Shown here in pieces: positions 10,466 to 19,781 of a DNA stretch of 64,000 nucleotides. The stretch lies in assembly GCA_016845365.1 (NCBI GenBank), contig JAERST010000001.1, positions 1 through 64,000 on the forward strand. Reading direction: 5' to 3'. The notes under the pieces were generated by a model. It was not told the origin of the DNA and searched no databases. It saw nothing but the letters and a program-made list of their open reading frames with translations. This DNA comes from Methanobacteriota archaeon (GTDB lineage Archaea; Thermoplasmatota; Poseidoniia; Poseidoniales; Thalassarchaeaceae). Each line of letters begins with the position of its first letter. Position 1 is the stretch's first letter. The translations under genes were made by a program, and so were the position numbers.

Positions 10466-11812
10466 TCAAGATTTGACTGCCATTTTCTCGCGGCGCGCAA
10501 ATGCCGCGCCGAGCAGGGCAATAAGATGAATCAACAGTGAAGGCGCTGGCAAGAATCCACCAGAAGCGGAAGCAGTACTCACAATGCTCGCATCGATTGG
10601 CTCTTCCACCCATTGAGAAGAATCGATGACCCGCTTCTGATAGTGAATCGACCAGACGCCACCATCAACCAGCGTCAGATTAGAAGCATCGAGAACGACG
10701 CTCGTCTCATTCGTCGCATTGACTCCAAACAGAGTCGAATGCCAAAGCATTTCACCAGCCGAATCCGAATAATGCAAGGTGGCATTCGAAGTACTCGCGC
10801 GCCCCAAATTCCTCACATCCGCGCGAACCTCATCCCCATCAATCTCAACACTATCCACGACAAGCCGAGCCCGCCAGTACCAGACATTGGTGATCAGGTA
10901 GCGCATGACGTCCAGCTCTTCGCCCAGCCTGTCAGAGAGTGCCTCGACGGTGCCCAGCAGGAATTGTTCGTCATCGGTTTCGAAGGTAAAAGTTGGATAT
11001 CCCATCACCCCGTAACCATAGTCGCGACTCGTCCCACAATTCGGGTAAAGCCCCTGGTTCGCATTGCGAATCGGGATGTCTGAAATGTTCTCATGAACCT
11101 CGTCGCGAATTCCGTGAAACAGCTCCCAGTCACTCGGTTGTTGCGGCCATTTGCCCCACGGATAGAGCATAATCCAAACGCCTGTGTGCATGGTGATGTA
11201 GAGGTCAGCGTGGGGTACAACTTCGTTCATGTATTGCGAATTTGCAGCGGTTTCTGACTCGCTGAAAGCACTACTTCCCGGTTGCGTCGTCGGGCAGGTA
11301 TTCCAGTAGTGGTCGTAATTTCGGTTGAGGTCGACTTGGTTGATATTCCAACGCGTGTCGAAGTCGTTTCCGTCCGCGTTTAGCATGATGAGAATGTGCA
11401 ATTCGGTCGTCGAAAGAACGTCGATAACCTCCTGTTCTCCGGCCGCCCATCCTTCAATGTAGAATTCAGCGACAAGGAAGGCCAACTCGGTGCCGAGATG
11501 TTCGTTTCCGTGGTGCCCGCCGTCGATGTAGACGACATCTTTGGCGGTTCCGTCGGGTTTGGTTTCTTGGCTCCAATCGGAGATTCTGAGCATCCACAGG
11601 TTTCTGCCCATCTCGGTTTGGCCTGCGACGATTAGGTCGACGATGTCGGGATGATCGTCGGCCCATTCGTTTACGTCGAGTGTTAGTGTAGCGTAGGAAT
11701 GGTACCAGTGCTCTTGCACGATGTCCGGCTGACCTACTTGGGCAGCGGCCATCGGGGATGCTGACGCGAAGGCGAGTGCAGCGATTACTGCTAGTACTGC
11801 CGAGCGGCGCAT
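10466..11812 (-). CDS. Secreted M14-type zinc carboxypeptidase with C-terminal membrane anchor
   Basis: Signal peptide; DGGHHGNEHLGTEL, NADGNDFDTRWNINQVDLNRNYDHYW; C-terminal TM followed by FARREK. Confidence 0.9.
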   Translation of the reverse strand: MRRSAVLAVIAALAFASASPMAAAQVGQPDIVQEHWYHSYATLTLDVNEWADDHPDIVDLIVAGQTEMGRNLWMLRISDWSQETKPDGTAKDVVYIDGGHHGNEHLGTELAFLVAEFYIEGWAAGEQEVIDVLSTTELHILIMLNADGNDFDTRWNINQVDLNRNYDHYWNTCPTTQPGSSAFSESETAANSQYMNEVVPHADLYITMHTGVWIMLYPWGKWPQQPSDWELFHGIRDEVHENISDIPIRNANQGLYPNCGTSRDYGYGVMGYPTFTFETDDEQFLLGTVEALSDRLGEELDVMRYLITNVWYWRARLVVDSVEIDGDEVRADVRNLGRASTSNATLHYSDSAGEMLWHSTLFGVNATNETSVVLDASNLTLVDGGVWSIHYQKRVIDSSQWVEEPIDASIVSTASASGGFLPAPSLLIHLIALLGAAFARREKMAVKS

Positions 11813-11891
11813 AGCGCCGCTGTGGAGGTGATTTGATTCAAGGCTTGCCGCTTGGCGTGTGTGGAAGCAGAGAGCTGTGATGAGCGAGTTG

Positions 11892-12935
11892 TCAGAGGCG
11901 CGAGGCTATGTGCGCGGCGAGGATTTTTGTTGCGATGAGAGCCGCGTTGAATTGTGTCAATCTATCTTCTCCCGGTGCGATTTCATTGACGTCGGCGCCG
12001 AGGATGTTCGCCTCACTTGCGAATAGTCTCTCGATGATTTCGACTGCACCCCAGTGGGTCAGTCCGCCGGGTACTGGAGTTCCTGTATCGGGGACGAGAG
12101 CCCCGTCGAGCCCGTCGATATCGAAGGTCAGCCAGACGGGTCCGGACAAATTGTCGATGCGCGCGAGCAAGGCTTCCCAGCCAGCTTGACCATCACTCGG
12201 GCTGAATAGATCGCGCGCATAGAATGTCTCGACGCGGTCATCGGCCGCGGCGAATTCTGCTTCATCGCGGCACAGCGCGCGAATTCCAATCTGCACCAAT
12301 CCACCAACACCAGCATCCAGCGCGCGCCGCGCAGCGGTGCCGTGACTGAAACGCTCACCATTCAGCGAATCACGCAGGTCGGCGTGGGCGTCGACCTGAA
12401 CAATGGTCAGGCCAGAGAGGTCACCAGCGAGAGCGGGGTGACCGGAAAGAGCCTCGACCAATGGCGGCAGAAGTCCATGTTCTCCACCGAGAACGAGCGG
12501 AAATGCCGCCCCGTCGAACCACGGTTTGAGATACTCACGAATCGACTCCAATTGCCCGAGCAAAGTTCCGGCATCTGAGCCCCAAGCCTCAGCCGTGTGA
12601 AAGGCCAGACCGCAAGGCAATTCCTCATCCAAAATCGGATCGTATAATTCGACCTGCGAGCTAGCCTCGATCGCAGCCGCAGGTCCGTGTTCAGTGCCCT
12701 CACCCCAGCTCGTAGTCATCTCGTAGGGCACTGGCAAAACCACCACATCCCAAGGCCCATCATCAGACTCCTCGAGCCCGAGGAACGTGGATGGTCCGGC
12801 GAGGTCGTTACCAAGCCCTGACCCGGGTGTGGAGCCCGCATCGGAACCAGCCTCAGAACCACCGTCCATGGGGGTGTGGCAAGTTGGGTTTCGATTAACC
12901 GCTTCGGGGCAGGAGAGCGGAGCCAAGCTTGACAA
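11892..12935 (-). CDS. Agmatinase / ureohydrolase family protein
   Basis: VLGGEHGL, VQVDAHADLRDS, SFDIDGLDGALVPDTGTPVPGG-type metal motifs. Confidence 0.9.
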   Translation of the reverse strand: MSSLAPLSCPEAVNRNPTCHTPMDGGSEAGSDAGSTPGSGLGNDLAGPSTFLGLEESDDGPWDVVVLPVPYEMTTSWGEGTEHGPAAAIEASSQVELYDPILDEELPCGLAFHTAEAWGSDAGTLLGQLESIREYLKPWFDGAAFPLVLGGEHGLLPPLVEALSGHPALAGDLSGLTIVQVDAHADLRDSLNGERFSHGTAARRALDAGVGGLVQIGIRALCRDEAEFAAADDRVETFYARDLFSPSDGQAGWEALLARIDNLSGPVWLTFDIDGLDGALVPDTGTPVPGGLTHWGAVEIIERLFASEANILGADVNEIAPGEDRLTQFNAALIATKILAAHIASRL

Positions 12936-13057
12936 TTAGGCATCATAACGGCTCATCAGTCGGCACTTTTCGAGCCGAATCCGTAGGATTCGTGAATCAG
13001 TCGAGCGATTGTTGATATAGAACGGGCTGCTATATTCTTTCACGGGGGACGGATGCG

Positions 13058-13483
13058 ATGGGTATGACGCTAGCAGAGTTGACGCAGGCCATTCGCCGCA
13101 AGGTCGACGTCGAGATGGAAGTCATCGTGGCCGAGTCGATCGCCGAGCACGCTCTCGGTTTCTTCGGCTTCTCCAACCGCATTATCGACAATGCCCTCGA
13201 ACCTACCGACCGCAACCTGTTCTACCAACTCCAGGACTACGACCTGCTGACCACTGAGTCGGAAGAGACGACGCTTTGGGATGGACGCGAGTGGCGGATT
13301 CACTATTGGAAATTCAAGGCCGACGCTCGCGAATTTGCCCGCCGCGCTATGACCGAGGATGCAAAGGCGGCTGAGGACGAGGACCCATACGCGGGAATCT
13401 ACGACGATGTGCCGACCTCTCTGTGGCGCGAGCGAATGACGGACGAGGACGAAGAGGACGATTGGGAAGAGCCCCTCTTCTGA
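13058..13483 (+). CDS. Conserved hypothetical acidic protein (possibly DUF6015-like)
   Basis: Intact ORF; FFGFSNRIIDNALEPTDRNLFYQLQDYDLLTTESEETTLWDGREWRIHYW reads as a conserved domain; family recalled from memory only. Confidence 0.65.
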   Translation: MGMTLAELTQAIRRKVDVEMEVIVAESIAEHALGFFGFSNRIIDNALEPTDRNLFYQLQDYDLLTTESEETTLWDGREWRIHYWKFKADAREFARRAMTEDAKAAEDEDPYAGIYDDVPTSLWRERMTDEDEEDDWEEPLF

Positions 13484-13530
13484 ATCCGAATTTGGACCAC
13501 TTTCGAGGCTCTAATTCGACCTCGATTACG

Positions 13531-13548
13531 CTTCGACGGCTTTGCCGT
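13531..13548. terminator. GC-rich hairpin downstream of 13483 stop
   Basis: GACGGC-TTT-GCCGTC perfect inverted repeat. Confidence 0.4.
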
Positions 13549-13599
13549 CGGCAGTCAGGGCGGGGTAGTCTTCAAACCGGAGCGAGACAGGGTGAGCGC

Positions 13600-16500
13600 G
13601 TGAAAGGCCGATTCCAAGCCGCGCTCTTGCTGACTCTGATGCTGCTCGCTCCGATGAGCGGGCTGGCGGGTGCAGACGAGGGTGAGCCAGCCCGAAGCTG
13701 CGAAATTCTCGTTGATTTCGAAGCGGATTGGAATTGGGAAGACGGTTCTGAGACAGTCATTCACCGTTATCGAACAGTTTTCACTCCAGCCTTCGATAAC
13801 GGATCCTCACCCAGCGCGGTGACCATCGATGTACAGCACACCCGCGACGGTGCGGTACTAGCGACAGAAGCCAATGCATCTTACGTGGTCGCCGGCGGAG
13901 AAATCGATGTCACCCTCGCCGATGCTCCACAATTCCTCGACGAGGTCTACATCGAGGTGAGAACGGCCGAGGCGACGTGTTCGCGAACATTGGACATGAC
14001 GATGTGGAATCAACCAGCCGCCGACCACGAGATTACTCGAGAGACGACATGGAGCCTTGAGAACGACGCTACCGGCGGCTCAAGCCTCCACTTCGAGGGC
14101 CGCGGCTGGCAGAAGCGAATGGGCGAATCCCTCACCTCGAGCGAACTCGGCAATGGAACTCTCGTGCTCGATGCCGACACCGGCACCGACCATGTCTATC
14201 TCCATCTCGAACTCGACAGAATTTGGATGAACGAGACTTACGAAGGCACCGAGATTACGCGCCAGATATTCGAGATGGAAGGCTCTGGCGCCCTCATATA
14301 CCAGCGAGGTGCAGATGGCGAGGACATTGACATCGAAGCGAATGTGCACCAAGCATACATCTTGCGCGACTGGGAAAATGGAGTCCTCACAGAACGATTA
14401 GTGCTGGAAGCAACAGGCTACCTATCTTACAACGGCGGCTCAAACAATAGCACTGAGGGAGCCTACGGCGAACTTTCCGTCTTCTATCTCGAGACCTGGG
14501 ACGAAGACGGTGTTCGCCGCCTCTCAGACACTCAAATCGATGCGAACATGAGCATCAGAATGCAATCTCCACAGGAATCGTTCACTTTCGAACTCGACGA
14601 ATTCCGTATGCGCGAGAAGTGGCTCAACGGAGTGCGCACCGAGCAATCGATGAAAATCAAAGGAGACGGCGAGTTCGGCTTCCTCGTCGACGAGGGCCAA
14701 TGGCAAGTGCAGGTAAACGGCACCATCCCCGACCTGCACATCGAGCAACTCGGCGGTGAAGTAATCCAAGACCGAATTATCGTCGACGGCGAATACACCG
14801 GCGACGCCAGCGGCTCATTCGGTTTGGTCCGCTGGATCGAAGAATCAACAGTCCAAGAAAACGCAGACGGAGACAAATACGAAGTCGATGTCATGCGCAA
14901 CGAATTCTGGCTCAACATCTCTGGAACTCCAATCGGACCAATCAGTCAAGAGATCGAAGCCGAACACAATCTGACTTTCGAGTACACGGTTCCCCAGACC
15001 GACTGGGAGAACCGAACCATACGCTATCTATACGTCGAAGACGATGGAAACACGACGAACGAGTACCCGGAGAGGTCCCCCATTCAGAAGCAACCAGAAC
15101 GGCCAGAGTATGATGGTGACATGAATATCACAGGCTTCCGAGAAGTAGGAATCGTACCGGACAAATTGCGAGTCGGAGACACCTTCCCAACCTCGCGAGA
15201 CGGATACGGCCCGCAGATAGAAATCACCGCGATTCGCCTAGGAATGGCAGACGGCCACGAGGTAGAATTGGCAGATTGGATCGATGCTGACGGCTACGAG
15301 AATTATGCCGCCTACGGGTCAGTAATCAACGAGGGGATTCTCGCGGGATTATTACACGAAGTTCACCGTGAAATCAACATCGGACTGCCTGAATTAGGTG
15401 AGAATAGTACTGGTAATGATTCGGTTACTGTGGTCGAACATCAAACGCTTGAGAGGGTTCTCTATCCCTCGGTAATTACGGCCGCGGGCAACACACCTCC
15501 TGCCTTGCTGAGCCTTGGCTTCCGAGAGGGTGCGCTGTTCACCGAGGGTGGGGTTGCGCACCTCGAGGCGAGCGTTGACGACGTCGACACGGATGTCGTC
15601 GGCGTCATGGTCGACCTGACTGAATTTGGGCTTGGAATCGTGACTTTGTCAGATGCTGGATTGAATGGTGATGAAGTGATTCACGATTCCATTTGGACGG
15701 CGAGGCTTGAGCATGATGGACTCGAATATGGCCTCGCCGATGTTCCTGTGAAGATGGATGATTTGTGGACTGATGTCGAGACTACTGCGGCGCTTGAGGT
15801 GACGAATGCTGCGCCGCGAATTACTTCGCGCGAGTACTCGCCCGACTTCGCTTATCGCGGCGATTTGGTCGATGCGAGTCTGCGCGTCGAAGATGGGCAT
15901 GGGGTTGCTTTTGTTGCCATCAGTCTACTCAGCGCGGGTGGAGAATTGACTCAGCTCGCGCTCGATGAAGAGAGCGGGCGCTGGGTTGGGCAGTTCGTTC
16001 TGCCCGATTCTTTGGCGCCCGGACAGCGCACGATTCCCGTTCAGGTTGAGGATTCTGAGGGGGCTAGTGCGCTGATTGACGCCGGTGCCGTAATCGAGGT
16101 GCTGAACGAGGCACCGTCGGTGAGTAATGTCTCATTCCTCGACGAGGGAGAATGGTCGGAGTTCGTCGAGATTCCAGCTTCTGGAGAGAAAGCCTACACC
16201 ATCGAAGTCAGCATCGACGACCCCGATGGTGTTTCCTCGGCGCAGGTCAAAATGGGCAGGCTTGCGCCGATCGGCAAATCGGAGACTTGGCTTCTGCTCA
16301 ACGATGAGGGTGAGGATGGTGACCGAGTTGCCGGCGACGGAATTTTCACGATTCAGATTCAAGTCAGATCATCCCTCACAGAGGGTGAGATGAACTTCCT
16401 TGTGCGGGCGTCGGACATCTTCCAATCGATGACGCCCGAATCCGAGCAGATCCACAGTATCGAGCTAATCGATGAGCAAGATTCTGGCAGTAGCGGTGGC

Positions 16501-16611
16501 AGTTGGCTTGCAGATAATGCTACCTCACTCGTCCTCATTGGATTGCTCATTCTGCTCGCTCTGGCTGCAACCGCACTCGTTCTAACGCTGAGAAATGCCG
16601 ACCTTGAATGA
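13600..16611 (+). CDS. Large secreted/membrane-anchored surface protein, unknown function
   Basis: GTG start gives signal peptide VKGRFQAALLLTLMLLAPMSGLAGA; C-terminal TM LVLIGLLILLALAATALVLTL; ORF track start at 13423 would overlap the previous gene. Confidence 0.75.
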   Translation: MKGRFQAALLLTLMLLAPMSGLAGADEGEPARSCEILVDFEADWNWEDGSETVIHRYRTVFTPAFDNGSSPSAVTIDVQHTRDGAVLATEANASYVVAGGEIDVTLADAPQFLDEVYIEVRTAEATCSRTLDMTMWNQPAADHEITRETTWSLENDATGGSSLHFEGRGWQKRMGESLTSSELGNGTLVLDADTGTDHVYLHLELDRIWMNETYEGTEITRQIFEMEGSGALIYQRGADGEDIDIEANVHQAYILRDWENGVLTERLVLEATGYLSYNGGSNNSTEGAYGELSVFYLETWDEDGVRRLSDTQIDANMSIRMQSPQESFTFELDEFRMREKWLNGVRTEQSMKIKGDGEFGFLVDEGQWQVQVNGTIPDLHIEQLGGEVIQDRIIVDGEYTGDASGSFGLVRWIEESTVQENADGDKYEVDVMRNEFWLNISGTPIGPISQEIEAEHNLTFEYTVPQTDWENRTIRYLYVEDDGNTTNEYPERSPIQKQPERPEYDGDMNITGFREVGIVPDKLRVGDTFPTSRDGYGPQIEITAIRLGMADGHEVELADWIDADGYENYAAYGSVINEGILAGLLHEVHREINIGLPELGENSTGNDSVTVVEHQTLERVLYPSVITAAGNTPPALLSLGFREGALFTEGGVAHLEASVDDVDTDVVGVMVDLTEFGLGIVTLSDAGLNGDEVIHDSIWTARLEHDGLEYGLADVPVKMDDLWTDVETTAALEVTNAAPRITSREYSPDFAYRGDLVDASLRVEDGHGVAFVAISLLSAGGELTQLALDEESGRWVGQFVLPDSLAPGQRTIPVQVEDSEGASALIDAGAVIEVLNEAPSVSNVSFLDEGEWSEFVEIPASGEKAYTIEVSIDDPDGVSSAQVKMGRLAPIGKSETWLLLNDEGEDGDRVAGDGIFTIQIQVRSSLTEGEMNFLVRASDIFQSMTPESEQIHSIELIDEQDSGSSGGSWLADNATSLVLIGLLILLALAATALVLTLRNADLE

Positions 16612-16616
16612 CGATG

Positions 16617-16632
16617 CGCAAGCGCATCGTGA
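16617..16632. terminator. Hairpin after stop of 13600-16611
   Basis: GATGCGC-AA-GCGCATC perfect stem directly after the stop. Confidence 0.45.
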
Positions 16633-16672
16633 CGGGCGAAGTTCCATAGCCCACGGCGGATGCTAGGACGGC

Positions 16673-19039
16673 GTGAACCGAACGAGTGTGCTCTTGATAG
16701 CGGCCCTCTCCCTGACCGCCTTGGCCAGTCCAATCATTGCGGCAGCACCCGCCGATGGGGATGAGACCGGTCAACCCCGAAGCATCAGCGTGGACTTATC
16801 ATGGCCGCATGTCGACGGTGATTATTCTCAACTCGATGGCCAACAATGGTCAGAATATTTCGAAGAGGAACTCGAGAGCGGTGGCTTTTGGAATCGAGTC
16901 GTTATTCACTCTGTTCGCAGCGATATCGGCTTTTGGTATCAGGCGGATGAATCGTGCACTATCGGTGATTTCAGCGGACAGTGCCACGTGCGTCAATTCC
17001 GTCATGGAATGCACTTTACAGCTTATGCCGATGCCTACGGCATCTCAATCGAGAACGATTTCACTGAGGATATGACTCTACGCAGGGCTATCGGTGGCGA
17101 TTGGCGAGACATGGGTTTTCGCTACTTTGAGGATTATTACATCGATTGGGGCGAATTTGGCGACGATGAGGCAGGGCGATTCTGGCGGAATACCACTTCG
17201 GAGTGGTGGGCCACCGGCGCTCCGAACTCCATGTCGGTTGGCACATTATTCACAGAGGCTTCTGAAAACTGGGAAGATTGGTCTTGGGTTGACCTCGCTG
17301 ACAATGGCAGTAGGGAGGAAGACTCGGGCTCGGAACATTGGTTCGAGAATATCACATTCGAAGGAATTCAAGAATTATCCATGGAATTCGATGGTTATAA
17401 TGCAGCCGAATCAGGTGCAAGCGGACCGACGACTTTGTCGGTTTTGCAAGTGGAGGTTCGCAATGTCACCGACTCGGGCCAGAACGATTTGTTAGCCCTA
17501 CAACTTTACTCCGAATGGGGCGGAGTTGCTGGATTTTACTACGATCCTGAGAATGCTACCGACCTAGTTCCAATGACGATGTGGAGTTCGCAGAGTGGTG
17601 GGATTCCCGATGCCGATGGTGATGGTTGTCCCAATGAGGAGGACGAGTTCCCCAACGACGCCTCCGAGTGCAGCGATTTCGATGGCGACGGCATCGGTGA
17701 TAATGCAGACCCGGACGATGATAATGATGGCTGGTCCGACGATGATGAGTGGACCTGTGTAACAGACCAATTCGATGCGAGTTCCTACCCTGCCGACCTT
17801 GACGGGGACGGCGAGTGTGATGGGCTTGACCAGGACGACGACGGAGATGGTTGGAACGATGTCATCGATGACTTCCCGCGCGATGCTAGCGAGTGGAATG
17901 ACAATGACGAGGATGGCACAGGGGACAATGCTGACCTCGACGATGATAATGACGGCTTCTCAGATGTCTACGAACAGGACTGCGGCTCAGACCACATGAG
18001 CGGCTTCTCACAACCCCTCGATACCGACCGAGACTCGGACTGCGATGCACTGGATGATGATGACGATAATGATGGTTGGAACGATGATATCGATGCCTTC
18101 CCATTGGATGAGCAGGAGTGGATTGATTCCGATGGGGATGGCATCGGCAATAATGGCGACCCTGATGATGACGATGATGGATGGGTCGACCAAAAAGAAG
18201 GCGAGTGTGGCACAGATCCTTTGGATGCAGCGAGTCAGCCCGAGGACCTCGATGGTGACTCGCTGTGCGACGCTGTCGACACCGATGATGACGGAGATAA
18301 GTGGTCCGACAGCGTCGACGCCTTCCCTCGAGATTCATCCGAATGGTTCGATACCGATGGCGATGGAATCGGAAATAATGCTGACACCGATGATGATGGT
18401 GATGGATGGTCCGATTTAGCCGAGGAGACTTGTGACGGAGATGCGGATGATGCTTCGGTCACACCAACCGATTCCGATGGGGATGGGATTTGCGATGCGA
18501 TGGACCCCGACCAAGATGGGGACGGGGTGTTGAATGAGGAGGATGCCTTCCCCGAGGACCCTAACGAATCTGCTGATACGGATGGGGATGGAATCGGTGA
18601 TAATGCCGATGCCGACGATGATGGAGATGGTCTTAGCGACCTCGCAGAGATTGCTGCAGGCACGAATCCGCTCAAGCCCGACACCGATAACGATGGCTGG
18701 GCTGATGGCTTCGATGATTTCCCGATCGACCCCAATGAGTGGGCCGATACTGATGGCGATGGAGTCGGAGATAATGCCGATGCCTACCCGAGTTTTGGCC
18801 TCTGGCAAACCACGGGAGATATGCTGCTGAGCCTCTTCGTGGTCGTGTTAATCATCGGCTTACTTGGCGGCGGGGCGTTCGTCCTTTCACGAGGAAGGAA
18901 GTCGGCGGATTCTGAGCAATGGTCTCAGGATCATTCGCATCATTTCGACCCGCCCAGTCCAATTGCGATGTACACCGATGAGCAACTTCGCGAAGCCGGC
19001 TGGACCGAGGAACAAATCGCTCAGCAGCGCGGCCGCTGA
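16673..19039 (+). CDS. Secreted thrombospondin type-3 / calcium-binding repeat protein with C-terminal TM
   Basis: GTG start, signal peptide, many D-x-DGDGIGDNADxDDDxDGWSD repeats, then TM and cytoplasmic tail MYTDEQLREAGWTEEQIAQQ. Confidence 0.9.
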   Translation: MNRTSVLLIAALSLTALASPIIAAAPADGDETGQPRSISVDLSWPHVDGDYSQLDGQQWSEYFEEELESGGFWNRVVIHSVRSDIGFWYQADESCTIGDFSGQCHVRQFRHGMHFTAYADAYGISIENDFTEDMTLRRAIGGDWRDMGFRYFEDYYIDWGEFGDDEAGRFWRNTTSEWWATGAPNSMSVGTLFTEASENWEDWSWVDLADNGSREEDSGSEHWFENITFEGIQELSMEFDGYNAAESGASGPTTLSVLQVEVRNVTDSGQNDLLALQLYSEWGGVAGFYYDPENATDLVPMTMWSSQSGGIPDADGDGCPNEEDEFPNDASECSDFDGDGIGDNADPDDDNDGWSDDDEWTCVTDQFDASSYPADLDGDGECDGLDQDDDGDGWNDVIDDFPRDASEWNDNDEDGTGDNADLDDDNDGFSDVYEQDCGSDHMSGFSQPLDTDRDSDCDALDDDDDNDGWNDDIDAFPLDEQEWIDSDGDGIGNNGDPDDDDDGWVDQKEGECGTDPLDAASQPEDLDGDSLCDAVDTDDDGDKWSDSVDAFPRDSSEWFDTDGDGIGNNADTDDDGDGWSDLAEETCDGDADDASVTPTDSDGDGICDAMDPDQDGDGVLNEEDAFPEDPNESADTDGDGIGDNADADDDGDGLSDLAEIAAGTNPLKPDTDNDGWADGFDDFPIDPNEWADTDGDGVGDNADAYPSFGLWQTTGDMLLSLFVVVLIIGLLGGGAFVLSRGRKSADSEQWSQDHSHHFDPPSPIAMYTDEQLREAGWTEEQIAQQRGR
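17600..18790 (+). repeat. Tandem Asp-rich TSP3-type coding repeats
   Basis: About ten degenerate GATGGCGATGG-type units encoding DxDGDGxxD. Confidence 0.85.
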
Positions 19040-19053
19040 CATTAGTTTAATCT

Positions 19054-19176
19054 CGAGCGCCGGGATGTTCAGACTTGTTAGAATCGATGTGGACAGATGC
19101 ACAGCATCAGCATGTCTGAACAGCCAGCGCTCGCACCATCTCAGATTGAATCTGATTGAAGAGATGGTGCGAGCGC
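19054..19176. repeat. Nested inverted repeats copying the tRNA-Gly 3' end
   Basis: GCGCTCGCACCATCTC (19127-19142) vs GAGATGGTGCGAGCGC (19161-19176), perfect 16 bp; CGAGCGC (19054-19060) / GCGCTCG (19127-19133) and TGTTCAGAC (19066-19074) / GTCTGAACA (19114-19122). Confidence 0.9.
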
Positions 19177-19239
19177 CGGGATTTGAACCCGGGTTCAAGC
19201 GTTGGCAACGCTCGGTGATAACCGCTACACTACGCTCGC
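19165..19239 (-). tRNA. tRNA-Gly (anticodon GCC), CCA encoded
   Basis: Reverse complement GCGAGCGTAGTGTAGCGGTTATCACCGAGCGTTGCCAACGCTTGAACCCGGGTTCAAATCCCGGCGCTCGCACCA folds as a cloverleaf with loop TTGCCAA. Confidence 0.95.
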
Positions 19240-19269
19240 AGTGAGCCTCGCCAACCTCGCCGCCTTTTT

Positions 19270-19653
19270 CTAAGCGTCGGTCTGTTCAGCAGACAGTCTC
19301 TCGAGGTTGGCGATGATGGTATCCCGAGTCTTTCGGTAGACCTCAATCGGCCCACCGACAGGGTCGTCGAGCCCCCAATCCTCAGCGATGGGAAGAGCTG
19401 GGCAATGAACTCCACAGCCCATGCTGATGATCATGTCCCAACCGGTCGACTCAACATCATCGATGGATTTCGGAGTCAGTCCATCTGTGGCTACTCTAAT
19501 CTCCTCCAAAACCGCCAGCGAATTCGAAGCAACAGCCGCTCCTGGATGCGTTCCTGCCGAGGCCGCCTCATGCCCGAGGTGGCGAGCCAAGGCCTCGGCC
19601 ATCTGGCTGCGACAGGTATTCCCGACACAGACGAAGTAGAGTCGCATACTCAC
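19270..19653 (-). CDS. Low-molecular-weight protein tyrosine phosphatase / arsenate reductase family
   Basis: LYFVCVGNTCRSQMAEALARH (CX5R), WDMIISMGC, DWGLDDPVG. Confidence 0.92.
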   Translation of the reverse strand: MSMRLYFVCVGNTCRSQMAEALARHLGHEAASAGTHPGAAVASNSLAVLEEIRVATDGLTPKSIDDVESTGWDMIISMGCGVHCPALPIAEDWGLDDPVGGPIEVYRKTRDTIIANLERLSAEQTDA

Positions 19654-19781
19654 CGATGAGCGGCCAGCCTACTTGAACTGAGCACCATCAGAACACAGCC
19701 CAAAGGGCTGAGAAGCGTAAATATCTCTTCTCTCCCCCCTCGCGCAGGCTTGAAGTAGGCCTCACCGCGCCCCGCAAATCG

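Noticed and set aside
17600-18790. Repeat array considered as CRISPR
   Set aside because: Units are in-frame coding TSP3 repeats without unique uniform spacers; no cas genes in the window.
17564-18808. Several antisense ORFs rich in I/S/G/V or H/R
   Set aside because: Shadow translations of the GATGGCGATGG TSP3 coding repeats.
18864-19244. 126-aa ORF ending ...VRAPGFEPGFKRWQRSVITATLRSQ
   Set aside because: Classic spurious translation across a tRNA gene and the 3' end of the TSP3 gene.
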